The translations under genes and the position numbers were made by a program. Shown here piece after piece: positions 16,842 through 25,603 of a stretch of 64,000 bases of DNA (position 1 is its first letter; every line of letters begins with the position of its first letter). Source of the DNA: Clostridium rhizosphaerae (GTDB lineage: Bacteria > Bacillota > Clostridia > Clostridiales > Clostridiaceae); assembly GCF_016765585.1 (NCBI RefSeq), contig NZ_JAESWC010000001.1, positions 372,001 through 436,000 on the forward strand, read 5' to 3'. The notes under the pieces were generated by a model. It was not told the origin of the DNA and ran no database searches. It was given only the letters and a program-made list of their open reading frames with translations.

Positions 16842-17513
16842 CTAAAAATGCAGTCTCTTTTTAGCTTCATATTTAAACTTCTTGTCTCCAAATATTATCA
16901 TAGCTAAAATAGTAACTATTCCGTATAGAGCTGAAACTATACTCGGCCAGAGCTTAAAGCTATATAACAACTTAATAACAATGGGCAGGCAGCATACAGC
17001 TGCAATTGTCATTTGGAAAGAGTAGAATTCTTTCCAGGTTGTTTTTAAACACACTACTATTATTGTAATTATGAAAGCAGTAGCTAATGGCACAAATGGA
17101 CCAATATAGCTCAAAGTCCATCCTTTTAATGAGAACGTAGTGTCAATGGCTATTAGTAAAATACTTATAATAACATTGTCAAAAATCATCATTAACGGGG
17201 CTAGTTTACCCTTTATTATTGGTACTCCAAATAGTATCCATAGCATCCAAACAGCAAAAATAGGTATTATGCTCCAGTAATATTTGTGGGGGGTAATAAG
17301 ATTTAGTCCAAAAATAAATATGGTATAAATAAATGTTGAAAATAATAACCACTTAAACAATTTACCCCTTTCTTTTAAAGGCTTTTCACCTAACCTTGGA
17401 TACACATCTTTGTATTCACTATCATTTTCAAATAGATATTTTCCACATAAGGGACAATTATTAGTTATATTATTAGTTTCAATTTTACAGTTCTCACACT
17501 TCAAAGCCTGCAC
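16842..17513 (-). CDS. DUF6320 membrane protein with N-terminal zinc ribbon
   Basis: This 223-residue protein begins with a zinc-ribbon-like motif, CENCKIETNNITNNCPLCGK (Cys at 6, 9, 20, 23). Six hydrophobic segments then run from about residue 52 to 215. It matches the DUF6320 family, which is commonly encoded beside the condensation-like acyltransferase found just upstream. AGGAGGTGCAGGCTTTG covers the start region, giving a start at the plotted TTG/ATG-equivalent codon. The gap to the upstream gene is 10 nt, so the two are co-transcribed. The function is unknown; a membrane partner for an acyl-transfer reaction is conjecture. Confidence 0.75.
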   Translation of the reverse strand: MQALKCENCKIETNNITNNCPLCGKYLFENDSEYKDVYPRLGEKPLKERGKLFKWLLFSTFIYTIFIFGLNLITPHKYYWSIIPIFAVWMLWILFGVPIIKGKLAPLMMIFDNVIISILLIAIDTTFSLKGWTLSYIGPFVPLATAFIITIIVVCLKTTWKEFYSFQMTIAAVCCLPIVIKLLYSFKLWPSIVSALYGIVTILAMIIFGDKKFKYEAKKRLHF

Positions 17514-17523
17514 CTCCTTTCCA

Positions 17524-18810
17524 TTAATAATTAGCTTCTATATTAACCTTAAGCCCTCTCCCAGTTAAGAAATCAACAAATTTTTTAGGTACAGTATTTT
17601 CTACTATGATACTAGAGAATGAAATACTGATTGTATCTTCAAAGCTTATTACTGCACAGTTGAAGGCATTTTGTTTCGGAGCACCAATAAGAAAATCAAA
17701 CCTTTCTACCATATCAACCATACCTTTTGGCAACTCAATATTTCCACCATTAGACAAAGTGGAAGTTGTAATACGTTCCCCAAATAATGAAAATCCAGTC
17801 TTCAAAACTATATTTTTTAAGACCAGGGGGGCTATTCTCATAACTATATTTTTTTCTGTTTGTACGTTGCCGCTGAATTTACTTCTTAAAGTATTTATAT
17901 CCACACCATCTCGAATTTGTTTACTAACAACTTGACATATATCCTTAAGAGTTATCATTTCGACACTTCCTTCAGGGGTAAATTCCACATTTATATATGA
18001 AGAAAAGTTACGCAAGGTTTTGGATGGAAATCTCTTTCTAAGATTAATTGGTACTGATATTTTAATAGGTTTCTTTTCACTTGAGCTATAAACTTTAGCA
18101 TCGAGTATGGCATAGATAAAAAGAGCTGTTAAAAATTCAGTAATTGTAGAATCAAATTCCTTAGAAAGTCTATATAAGTCTTTCACATCAACTAGAACAT
18201 GAAGAGCTTTTAATGTGTTTTCCTTTATTCTTGTTCCCGGAATCTTAAATGCTGTATTTTCTTTCAAACTCATTTCATTGTTAGCAAGCGCATAATGTTG
18301 AAAGGAATCGGCTGTTTCATCAGGCGTTGATAAATCTTTGTGATACAAAATTCCATATCTCTCTAAATCAAGAGAATTATCTATAGGCTCTCTTCCATTT
18401 AGCAGAGTAAAATAATTAAAAAGCAGCGTCTTTAAAAAAATAGTTGCTCCGAACCCATCAGTAATAGAATGGAATATTTCTAGAGATATTCTATGCTTGT
18501 AGTATAAGACTCTAAACAAATAACCTCCATCCTTTCGATCTGAAAAAGGTGAAGTAGGATAGGTATCTTCAAGTCTTACTCTAGGTTCAGATTCATTTGG
18601 TTCAAAATAATACCAGAAAAGCCCCTTCATAATATTAACAGCAAAGGTTGGAAACCTCTTGTAAGTCATTATAAGTGCTGATTGAAGAACCTCCGGATTT
18701 ACTTCATCCTTTAAAATAGCATCAATTCGAAAGATTGGAGCCCAATTTTCCTCTCTTATAGCAGGATATATTTTTGCTGCATTGTCTAATTTATACCATG
18801 TTCCTTCCAT
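17524..18810 (-). CDS. Condensation/alcohol-acetyltransferase-like acyltransferase
   Basis: This 428-residue cytoplasmic protein has the HxxxDG catalytic signature of BAHD/condensation/AATase-type acyltransferases: EIFHSITDGFGATIFLKTLL, His at about residue 120. SVPINLRKRFPSKTLRNFSS resembles the second conserved block of the fold. The N-terminus (WYKLDNAAKIYPAI) is typical of clostridial members linked to DUF6320. It would join an acyl donor (CoA or carrier thioester) to an alcohol or amine acceptor; neither is known. GGAGGTAAGTATT precedes the ATG. It lies between a TetR regulator and the DUF6320 gene. Confidence 0.78.
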   Translation of the reverse strand: MEGTWYKLDNAAKIYPAIREENWAPIFRIDAILKDEVNPEVLQSALIMTYKRFPTFAVNIMKGLFWYYFEPNESEPRVRLEDTYPTSPFSDRKDGGYLFRVLYYKHRISLEIFHSITDGFGATIFLKTLLFNYFTLLNGREPIDNSLDLERYGILYHKDLSTPDETADSFQHYALANNEMSLKENTAFKIPGTRIKENTLKALHVLVDVKDLYRLSKEFDSTITEFLTALFIYAILDAKVYSSSEKKPIKISVPINLRKRFPSKTLRNFSSYINVEFTPEGSVEMITLKDICQVVSKQIRDGVDINTLRSKFSGNVQTEKNIVMRIAPLVLKNIVLKTGFSLFGERITTSTLSNGGNIELPKGMVDMVERFDFLIGAPKQNAFNCAVISFEDTISISFSSIIVENTVPKKFVDFLTGRGLKVNIEANY

Positions 18811-18873
18811 AATACTTACCTCCTTTATACAAAATCCCCTAATATTCTCAATACCAAATTAGGAGATGATATT

Positions 18874-19455
18874 TTAGCTAATTGCATTTATAAAAATATC
18901 TGATAGTCTTTTTATATACTCTTTTAACACATTTTCATCTCTAAGGTCTATATTCGCAAAATCTTTAAAAATACACGGAAAGATTCCCATAAAAAGGCTT
19001 GATGCTGTTAACTGAATGACAGCTATTTTATTATTGTCTTCATTTGCATTATGCTGTTTATTTAATTTTATGCAGAGCTCCTTACACAAAGCATTTATCT
19101 TATTAATAAAAACGCCATTATAATTATTATTAAAAAACGGCTCGTACAATACCGCCTTCACAATATTTGGATACTTAATAGTACCCTGTATAATATATAG
19201 AAGCAATTCTTCTACTATTTTTCTTAAATCTATATCCTTATTAATAATTTCGGTAAAATCCATCATAAAATCTTTCTGAATGTAATCAAAAACTTCTTCT
19301 ATAAGCTTCTCTTTCGAACCAAAATAATAGTTAATAGATGCACTGTTTACATTAGCTTCTTTGCCAATACTTCTTATTGTTACAGCATTAATTCCTTCCT
19401 TTTCAATACACTCGATAGTAGCTAATACTATCTTTTGTCTTGTAGAAAGTTCCAT
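18874..19455 (-). CDS. TetR/AcrR-family regulator
   Basis: This 193-residue protein has an N-terminal HTH (AVTIRSIGKEANVNSASINY, then YFGSKEKLIEEVFDYI) and a helical ligand-binding C-terminal domain. It is the first gene of a three-gene operon with the acyltransferase and DUF6320 protein. A perfect 44-bp palindrome at 19481-19524 lies 26 nt upstream of its start and is its likely operator, so autoregulation of the operon is inferred. AGGTGTAAGT precedes the ATG. Confidence 0.9.
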   Translation of the reverse strand: MELSTRQKIVLATIECIEKEGINAVTIRSIGKEANVNSASINYYFGSKEKLIEEVFDYIQKDFMMDFTEIINKDIDLRKIVEELLLYIIQGTIKYPNIVKAVLYEPFFNNNYNGVFINKINALCKELCIKLNKQHNANEDNNKIAVIQLTASSLFMGIFPCIFKDFANIDLRDENVLKEYIKRLSDIFINAIS

Positions 19456-19480
19456 ACTTACACCTCAATTCGTCAAAAAT

Positions 19481-19524
19481 AATAATCACATGATTTAATC
19501 AATTGATTAAATCATGTGATTATT
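19481..19524. promoter_or_regulatory. Perfect 44-bp palindrome, candidate operator for the TetR operon
   Basis: The arms (for example ATCACATGATTTAATCAA) are exact reverse complements, 22 bp each, with no spacer. The position just upstream of the TetR start suits an operator. It could also terminate transcription converging from the right. Confidence 0.75.
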
Positions 19525-19592
19525 ATAACTTGCAATTTACTTTTAGTCAACAATGGCTGGACTATTCTATTTAAAAAGTTAAACCAATGAGT

Positions 19593-19975
19593 TTATTTGA
19601 AATCTATAAAGGCTATTATCCAAGCTAAGATAGGATTTTTATGGTGCGATATTAATAAAGGGAACTGGATAGAATTATGAAACAATGACCACCACAGATT
19701 CCATCCATGACTATCCTTCTGCATTCCTATTGAAGTTGTAAATATTTCTATAGCTAAATAAAGCGCTATCTAAAAAACTATATACTTTATCTGTTTCCAG
19801 ATTCCTTTAGGAAATCTAAATAAAAATAATAAAGTGGTAGAAAAAAATATGGTGAATATAACAAGCAGTTCATTTATTGATGGCACTAAAAAGTCACATT
19901 CAAAGGCCCATAATTTCTTATCTTTAAATACAGTACTGTAAATTAAATCGCCACAAGCAAAAATAAATTCAACTC
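19593..19975 (-). pseudogene. Decayed polytopic membrane protein gene
   Basis: Translation of the minus strand gives a membrane-protein-like frame. It has an internal TAG (after KQIKYIVF) and an upstream TGA, with no usable start. Surviving segments are LWAFECDFLVPSINELL, LLFLFRFPKGIWKQIKY, GWNLWWSLFHNSIQFPLL and HHKNPILAWIIAFIDFK. The layout resembles small multi-helix proteins such as the CBO0543 family, but I am unsure of the family. The nonsense codon and lost start make function unlikely. Confidence 0.6.
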
Positions 19976-20079
19976 AAACAACTGAGTAAATATAATTTAA
20001 GAAGGCAATACATTTAATCGTTGTGCAAAACTATAATGCATTAATTACTAAATTAGAAACTCCATGGATGAGTTTTTAC

Positions 20080-21183
20080 TCAAGAATTAAATTCCTTCAT
20101 GTATTCTACTATTAGCTCATCCAAGCACTCGCTAATAAATAATCTGTCTGGATTGGATTTACCTTCATCAATAGTACAACATGCTTCGTTTAGTGTTTCT
20201 CTTAATTCATCTATTTGATTCTTAATTCTGAGTAGCTTCAGATTTTTATTTTCAATGTTAGTTCTCTCGTCAATATTAATATGCTGTTGTACGTTTCCTT
20301 CTTTTGCCACAGTTCTGTTCCTGCCTGAAAATTTAGCTTCATATAGATTATCATCAGCTTTAGATAGCAGCTGCGAAACTTCAATATTATAGTCTTGAGT
20401 ACAATATACTCCGAAGCTTGAAGTAATACTAATCCTTTGACCCTCGAATTGAAAAACAGTATTTTCTACCTTTATCCTAATTTCTTCGGCTATATCATAA
20501 GCATTTTTTAAATTCGCATTATTTAGTACAATTAGAAATTCCTCTCCTCCAAATCTGGATGCCCAATGGCTATTGCTTCTTATTGAGTTCAATATTAGAT
20601 CTGAATATTCTTTAAGTACTCTATCACCAGCTAAGTGGCCATACTTGTCATTAACTTTCTTAAAAAAATCAATATCTGCCATTATAATTGATAATGGAGA
20701 ATTGTTTAATTTACTATAGTTCAGATCAATTGGCAGTCTTTCATTTATATATCTTCGATTATACAATCCAGTTAACTCATCTCTAACCGCCCTTTCATTT
20801 ACAGAACTAATCAGCTCCTCTACAACCCCACGATTTTTATCAAATATATTATTCACAGTACTGTTTTTAGTAATATCTTTTAATATCTCTACAATATAAG
20901 TGTTTCCTTCGATTTCTACGGATGTTGCTGTGATCAGCATAACCTTTTCATTGACATGCTCCATTTTTATGAATGTATCCTGCTCAGTTAATGCTCTCAT
21001 AGAAACACAGTTATCACAAGCATTGCTCCTATTCCACATACAGTAACAAGTATAATTTACTTCCTGCACTTCATTTTCAGTAATTATGTATGATGTTTTG
21101 TTTATAGGATCCATAACTCTTATCACATCATAAAAATTTTTGAATATAGATAATCTTTTCTTTATCTCGTGACCTAAGTTCAT
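20080..21183 (-). CDS. Diguanylate cyclase with Cys-containing N-terminal sensor
   Basis: This 367-residue protein has an N-terminal PAS-like sensor (about 10-108) and a GGDEF domain (about 132-295). The active-site motif is RFGGEEF (GGEEF at 212-216), with DELTGLYNRRY and DIDFFKKVNDKYGH upstream, so c-di-GMP synthesis from two GTP is expected. No RxxD inhibitory site precedes the motif. The sensor carries a Cys cluster CYC (46-48) and CDNC (56-59) that could bind metal, an Fe-S cluster or heme. No membrane helix is seen, so it acts in the cytosol. The ATG at 21183 follows GGGGGTGAACAACAA. Confidence 0.88.
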   Translation of the reverse strand: MNLGHEIKKRLSIFKNFYDVIRVMDPINKTSYIITENEVQEVNYTCYCMWNRSNACDNCVSMRALTEQDTFIKMEHVNEKVMLITATSVEIEGNTYIVEILKDITKNSTVNNIFDKNRGVVEELISSVNERAVRDELTGLYNRRYINERLPIDLNYSKLNNSPLSIIMADIDFFKKVNDKYGHLAGDRVLKEYSDLILNSIRSNSHWASRFGGEEFLIVLNNANLKNAYDIAEEIRIKVENTVFQFEGQRISITSSFGVYCTQDYNIEVSQLLSKADDNLYEAKFSGRNRTVAKEGNVQQHINIDERTNIENKNLKLLRIKNQIDELRETLNEACCTIDEGKSNPDRLFISECLDELIVEYMKEFNS

Positions 21184-21612
21184 TTGTTGTTCACCCCCAT
21201 GACTACTTAACTTCTTTTGCAAATTTCATTTCTGGAAAATCAACTTCTATACAAATTTACTAATAGTCACACGTATCATAAGCAAAGTGCCTCCAAGTTA
21301 CTTTATGCAATTTATAATTTAAATACTTGCATATATAATATTATCAGTTATTATATTCATGTTTGGACTTCATCTGATACATATGTTATACAGATTATAT
21401 CATCAACTATGATAGCTTCACAATGCTATTAATATGAAATATTATGACATTCATTTGTCTATTATTTGATTTTTTTGTTTATTTATTTGTTGGTAATTTT
21501 TTCAATAGAAATACCTAGAAGAACTTCTTCTTCTAGGTTCAGTTATTTCATCATTTTTACTATTGCTACACAATAATTATTCGCTTAATACCTAACAAAT
21601 ATTAATTTATAT
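21184..21612. other. Intergenic region with one hairpin
   Basis: No credible gene is seen. A stem CCTAGAAGAA/TTCTTCTAGG with loop CTTC (21513-21538) lies between the MerR gene and the upstream region of the cyclase. No strong promoter was recognised. Confidence 0.4.
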
Positions 21613-22332
21613 CTAACCATAATCTTTGCTTATTAGTTCATAAAACACCGATATAGCTTTAATCATCTCTAAATTTACCTTGTCTAGATAAAGGTTTATA
21701 TTTTCTATTAAGTCCCTTGTATTTGGTTCATTGTATATAAATTCTTTAAGTTCTTTTTTTAACATTTCCATATTATAATAATTATGCTTTATTTTTAAGG
21801 AGTACTTTAGGGCATGAATAATTAGTATTACTTTAATTTGATCTTCATTAAATAATCTATAGTTATTGGTATCCCCTCTAACCGATGAAATTAATCCAAT
21901 AGTTTCCCAGTAGCGTATTGTTGTGATACTTACGTCTGTAATTTTGCTTATTTCTTTTATGGTCAATAAATTTTTTTTATCTTTTTTTATGTTTTTACTT
22001 TTATAATCTAGATTTTTTATAAGATTTATCCCAACTTTCTCCAATCTCATTTTTTCAGCATATAAATCAGCCTGAGATTTAGTAATCATCCATAATGCTT
22101 TGTCGGTATTCCCCTTTATATGCTCCTTCAACAGATCTCCAGTAAATTCTAAGCTATATCCTTTTACCATCTTTCTAATGCATATAAAATAATCAAGATG
22201 AATTTGTGTAAAAATCCTATATCCCGAACCCGTTCTTTTAACAGATGGGATAATTCCCATATCCTCATATATTCTAAGTGTTGACGTACTAATATTTAAT
22301 TTTCTAGCTATATCTATAGGTTTATACTCCAT
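21613..22332 (-). CDS. Regulator with two MerR-type DNA-binding domains
   Basis: This 239-residue protein has two complete MerR winged-helix modules. The first (about 1-60) is YKPIDIARKLNISTSTLRIY, then EDMGIIPSVKRTGSGYRIF. The second (about 120-185) is LLTIKEISKITDVSITTIRY, then WETIGLISSVRGDTNNYRLF. Helical linkers follow each. Single-chain double MerR proteins could bind both half-sites alone rather than as a dimer. The ATG at 22332 has AAGGAAG six nucleotides upstream; an in-frame start 11 codons earlier is weaker. It is divergent from the MGKH-starting gene at 22541, a likely target. Confidence 0.8.
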   Translation of the reverse strand: MEYKPIDIARKLNISTSTLRIYEDMGIIPSVKRTGSGYRIFTQIHLDYFICIRKMVKGYSLEFTGDLLKEHIKGNTDKALWMITKSQADLYAEKMRLEKVGINLIKNLDYKSKNIKKDKKNLLTIKEISKITDVSITTIRYWETIGLISSVRGDTNNYRLFNEDQIKVILIIHALKYSLKIKHNYYNMEMLKKELKEFIYNEPNTRDLIENINLYLDKVNLEMIKAISVFYELISKDYG

Positions 22333-22540
22333 TTTATTCTTCCTTTTCGTCGAAACTTTTGGCAATCTAGGATTTTAAATGCCTTCACTAAAAAGATTAA
22401 ATATCGTTATAATGTTTTTAATCATAATCTCTTACTTTTGCTATACTCAATTAATAAAAGTTTATAAGTGCATTAATGTTATATAATTGAATTGTAACAT
22501 TTACTCTATATAATTAAAACTAATTTATAGGAGGATTATT

Positions 22541-23023
22541 GTGGGAAAACATAAAGATGGACATAGCTATATGAGTTGTGTGGGTATAATAAGAAAAATT
22601 GATGATATTCCAGAATTAAAATTAAGGCTAATAGACATTAGTGAGAGTAAATCACATAAACAAATGTCTAGGTATAGTTTACTATTAGCTGAACATATTT
22701 TAGAAATAAGCAAAATTGAGAAAAGCGGTGACATTGCTGAATGCTTTGAAATAAACCTAAAGTGGCAGGAGGGAAAAGTGAAATTCCAGGATGCACGAAA
22801 CGTTGCATTTAAGATGCATACACTTGCTCGTGAAGAAAAAGATCCTATTAGAGTAAAGGTATTAAGAACCATGGGTCAGGTTGCTGCTACTCCTCATGTT
22901 AAGTGGCACGCCTTAATTGCTTCAGATTACGCAATCACTTTGATAAATTTAATGTACCCCAATGATTTGGATGAAGTTAGGAAAGAAAGAGAGCTTCAAA
23001 TTGAATTGATGAAAAGTGTCTAA
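22541..23023 (+). CDS. Immunity-protein-like helical protein
   Basis: This is a 160-residue soluble protein with a GTG start after AGGAGGATTATT. The block KFQDARNVAFKMHTLAREEK, followed by GQVAATPHVKWHALIASDYA, matches the repeated-helix pattern of proteins annotated as 'putative immunity protein' in Firmicutes. No toxin gene lies beside it, so the immunity label is only a family tag. Its first four residues (MGKH) are the same as in the next gene, which follows after 61 nt and is joined by a partial intra-operon repeat. Confidence 0.6.
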   Translation: MGKHKDGHSYMSCVGIIRKIDDIPELKLRLIDISESKSHKQMSRYSLLLAEHILEISKIEKSGDIAECFEINLKWQEGKVKFQDARNVAFKMHTLAREEKDPIRVKVLRTMGQVAATPHVKWHALIASDYAITLINLMYPNDLDEVRKERELQIELMKSV

Positions 23024-23027
23024 TTTT

Positions 23028-23077
23028 CGAGCGGAGCGAGAGTTTTAAATTACTCAGTGCTTCCGACTAAAAGGAGG
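23028..23077 (+). repeat. Structured intra-operon repeat, partial copy D
   Basis: CGAGCGGAGCGAGAG, then TTTTAAATTACTCAGTGC and TTCCGACTAAAAGGAGG, matches the 3' half of the 86-bp unit at 9906-10254, here on the plus strand. It begins four nucleotides after the upstream stop and ends in GGAGG, the ribosome site of the 23085 gene. The match continues into GGAGGAATTT as in the HsmA-like gene. The first hairpin is missing. Confidence 0.8.
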
Positions 23078-23084
23078 AATTTCT

Positions 23085-23450
23085 ATGGGAAAACATACAA
23101 TAGAGGAATTATCTGAAGCACTACGGCTTGTATCTTCAACCATTAATAACTGTGAAAAAATGCAGCCCAAATTTGCTGAAGGTACCTCGCAACATACACT
23201 TCTTAAGAATAGAATAAAAGCTCTGTATATTTCAAAGTCATTAATAACAGATGAGGATATTATAGATAAATATACAAAACAAGAATTGTCAGAAGCACTC
23301 CCCCCTGTATCTTCAGTTATCCGCAAATGTGAAAAAGCGCAGCTAAAATTTGTTGAAGGTACCGCTCAGCATACTCGCCTTAAGAACATAATAAAAGCTA
23401 TGTGTATTTCAAAATCATTAATAACAGATGAAATTAGTAAAAGGGATTAA
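23085..23450 (+). CDS. Small protein made of two tandem 50-residue repeats
   Basis: This 121-residue protein consists of two copies of one helical unit. Residues 5-56 and 66-117 share ELSEAL..VSS.I..CEK.Q, then KF.EGT.QHT.LKN.IKA and ISKSLITDE. The DNA also repeats, so duplication was fairly recent. I recognise no function. Conserved Cys, Gln-His and Lys-rich surfaces suggest ligand or nucleic-acid contacts, but this is speculative. It is translated from a ribosome site within repeat copy D and is probably co-transcribed with the 22541 gene; hcp follows 91 nt later. Confidence 0.7.
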   Translation: MGKHTIEELSEALRLVSSTINNCEKMQPKFAEGTSQHTLLKNRIKALYISKSLITDEDIIDKYTKQELSEALPPVSSVIRKCEKAQLKFVEGTAQHTRLKNIIKAMCISKSLITDEISKRD

Positions 23451-23541
23451 TTTATATTTTTAGAATATTGCATAAATTTACAGGAATATATTAATTAATA
23501 TCGAATATTATATAAAAGCATATATTAAAGGAGCTGATTAA

Positions 23542-25185
23542 ATGGAAAATTTAATGTTTTGTTATCAGTGTGAACAAACTGTAGGAGGTAAAGGCTGCAC
23601 AAGAGTTGGAGTGTGTGGAAAGACACCAGAAATTGCAAACCTTCAAGACTTATTAATTTATCAATTAAAGGGAATTTCCTGCTATGCTAAGCCATTAATT
23701 GAACAAGGAAAGGCACTTGATAAGGAAATTGTTAAATTCATAGAGAACTCCTTATTTACAACCTTAACGAATGTAAACTTTGATCCAGAGGTTCATTTAA
23801 CTTTACTTAAGCAGTCACAAAAAATAAAGGAAGCTTTAAGAGAGCAGGCTCCGGAAGGAAATTATCCTGAAGCAGCCATTTACAACTTAAGCGAGACTAA
23901 AGAAGAGATGTTAAAGGATGCAGTTAAAGCAGGAATTATGTATGATCAAACCTTAAACGAAGACATCCGTTCTTTAAGATCAACCATAGTGTATGGCTTA
24001 AAAGGTGTAAGTGCCTACGGACACCAAGCAAGATTTATTGGTTTTTCAAACGATAAGGTGGATAACTTCTACTTTTTAGGATTAGAAGCAACAACAGATG
24101 ATTCTTTATCTGTAGAGCAGCTAATAGACGTAACTATGAAGGTAGGAAATGCAAGTGTAGAGGTTATGCAAATTTTGGATAAAGCAAATACTACTACATA
24201 CAGTAATCCATCACCTCAAAAAGTAAATGTTAATGTTAAAAAAGGACCATTTATTATAATATCAGGTCATGATCTAAGAGACTTAGAAATGCTTTTAGAG
24301 CAAACAGAGGGCAAGGGTATCAACATCTACACCCACGGTGAAATGCTCCCATCACATGGTTATCCTGAACTTAAGAAGTATAAGCACCTTGTCGGAAACT
24401 TTGGCTCAGCATGGCAAAATCAGCAAAAGGAGTTTGACGGTATACCAGGCTGCATATTAATGACTACAAATTGTATGATGAAGCCAAAGGATTCTTATAG
24501 GGATAGGATATTTTCAACCAATGTAGTAGGCTGGGATGGTATACAGCATATCAAAACATTAGAAGATGGAACAAAAGATTTTTCTGAGATGATAAATAAA
24601 GCTCTTGAGCTTGGCGGTTTTGAAGCTGACGAAGAGGTGAAAGAAATACTTGTAGGTTTTGGTCATCATGCAACTCTATCTAATGCAGAGGCTATAGTAA
24701 ATGCAGTGAAGGATGGAAAGATAAGACACTTCTTCTTAATAGGAGGCTGCGATGGTGCAAAGCCAGGAAGAAATTATTATACTGAGTTTGCAGAAAATGT
24801 TCCAGAGGATTGTGTAATTCTAACTTTAGCCTGCGGTAAGTATAGATTCAACAAACTAAACTTTGGTACAGTTGCAGGCCTGCCAAGACTTCTAGATGTA
24901 GGACAATGCAACGATGCTTATTCAGCAGTTAGAATAGCTACTGCACTTGCAGACGCATTCAATACTGATGTAAATTCATTGCCTCTTACAATCGTTCTAT
25001 CCTGGTACGAGCAAAAGGCAGTTGCAGATCTGCTCGCATTATTATCCTTAGGGATTAAAGGAATGTATCTAGGACCTAGTTTGCCAGCTTTCCTTTCTCC
25101 AAATGTGCTTCAATATTTGATAGATAATTTTGACTTGAAGCCAATAAGCAATGCACAGCATGACTTGGAAGAATCATTAAAGTAG
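23542..25185 (+). CDS. hcp: Hydroxylamine reductase (hybrid cluster protein)
   Basis: This 547-residue protein has the N-terminal cluster ligands Cys7, Cys10, Cys19 and Cys25 (FCYQCEQTVGGKGCTRVGVC). Hybrid 4Fe-2O-2S cluster ligands lie further along, including GHHATLSNAE, GGCDGAKPGRNYYTEF and LACGKYRFNKL. Hcp reduces nitric oxide or hydroxylamine in anaerobes and mediates NO tolerance. In clostridia it is often controlled by HcpR or NsrR; no such site was recognised here. AAAGGAGCTGATTAA precedes the ATG. A terminator follows at 25252-25292. Confidence 0.97.
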   Translation: MENLMFCYQCEQTVGGKGCTRVGVCGKTPEIANLQDLLIYQLKGISCYAKPLIEQGKALDKEIVKFIENSLFTTLTNVNFDPEVHLTLLKQSQKIKEALREQAPEGNYPEAAIYNLSETKEEMLKDAVKAGIMYDQTLNEDIRSLRSTIVYGLKGVSAYGHQARFIGFSNDKVDNFYFLGLEATTDDSLSVEQLIDVTMKVGNASVEVMQILDKANTTTYSNPSPQKVNVNVKKGPFIIISGHDLRDLEMLLEQTEGKGINIYTHGEMLPSHGYPELKKYKHLVGNFGSAWQNQQKEFDGIPGCILMTTNCMMKPKDSYRDRIFSTNVVGWDGIQHIKTLEDGTKDFSEMINKALELGGFEADEEVKEILVGFGHHATLSNAEAIVNAVKDGKIRHFFLIGGCDGAKPGRNYYTEFAENVPEDCVILTLACGKYRFNKLNFGTVAGLPRLLDVGQCNDAYSAVRIATALADAFNTDVNSLPLTIVLSWYEQKAVADLLALLSLGIKGMYLGPSLPAFLSPNVLQYLIDNFDLKPISNAQHDLEESLK

Positions 25186-25251
25186 GCAAATAAATATAGA
25201 TAAACAATATGTAAACTTAATTTATAGTTGAAGTTGTTTGTCAATAAGTTT

Positions 25252-25292
25252 TAAATGCTGTATATCTAGAGTTTAGGTATACAGCATTTTTT
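25252..25292 (+). terminator. hcp terminator
   Basis: The stem AAATGCTGTATA/TATACAGCATTT is followed by a short T-run on the plus strand. Confidence 0.8.
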
Positions 25293-25300
25293 ATAAACAT

Positions 25301-25382
25301 TTGAAAATATTGGTATTTATTGATTGACTGAGTTATAATATTGATATGAAACATGAGTAGATTGAAATTTATAAGAATGGGA
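25301..25382 (+). repeat. Promoter-bearing duplicated segment, copy 1
   Basis: This contains TTGGTA, an 18-bp spacer and TATAAT (25310-25339), followed by ATTGATATGAAACATGAG. The same arrangement and downstream sequence recur at 29156-29240. It lies about 220 nt upstream of the DUF5694 gene. Confidence 0.65.
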
Positions 25383-25430
25383 TGAGCATTGTTATTATAC
25401 GATTGTAAAAGCTTACGAAGTAAGAGAATT

Positions 25431-25534
25431 ATTAAACGCGGAGAAATGAAAGAGAACGCAGAAGACACAGAGGAGAGTCTTTCATAAAATATCCCCTTCC
25501 TCGTCTTCAGTGTTCCCCGTATCTTCCGTGTTTA
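25431..25534. repeat. Imperfect inverted repeat, fold-back element
   Basis: The left arm ATTAAACGCGGAGAAATG...GAACGCAGAAGACACAGAGG pairs with the complement of the right arm (CCTCGTCTTCAGTGTTCC ... CTTCCGTGTTTAAT). Roughly 32 of 44 positions match, around a 16-nt loop. It is GC-richer than its surroundings. Similar ACGGAGAACACAGAG-type palindromic repeats are scattered in many bacteria. Confidence 0.7.
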
Positions 25535-25603
25535 ATATAAAAAAGCGTTTGCTTTGCAATTTTCTTATATAACAAATTAACCAAACTATAATGGAGGGGT
25601 ATT

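Noticed and set aside
21217-21432. A 71-codon rightward open frame upstream of the diguanylate cyclase
   Set aside because: It has no ribosome site, no domain and a low-complexity composition typical of AT-rich spacer.
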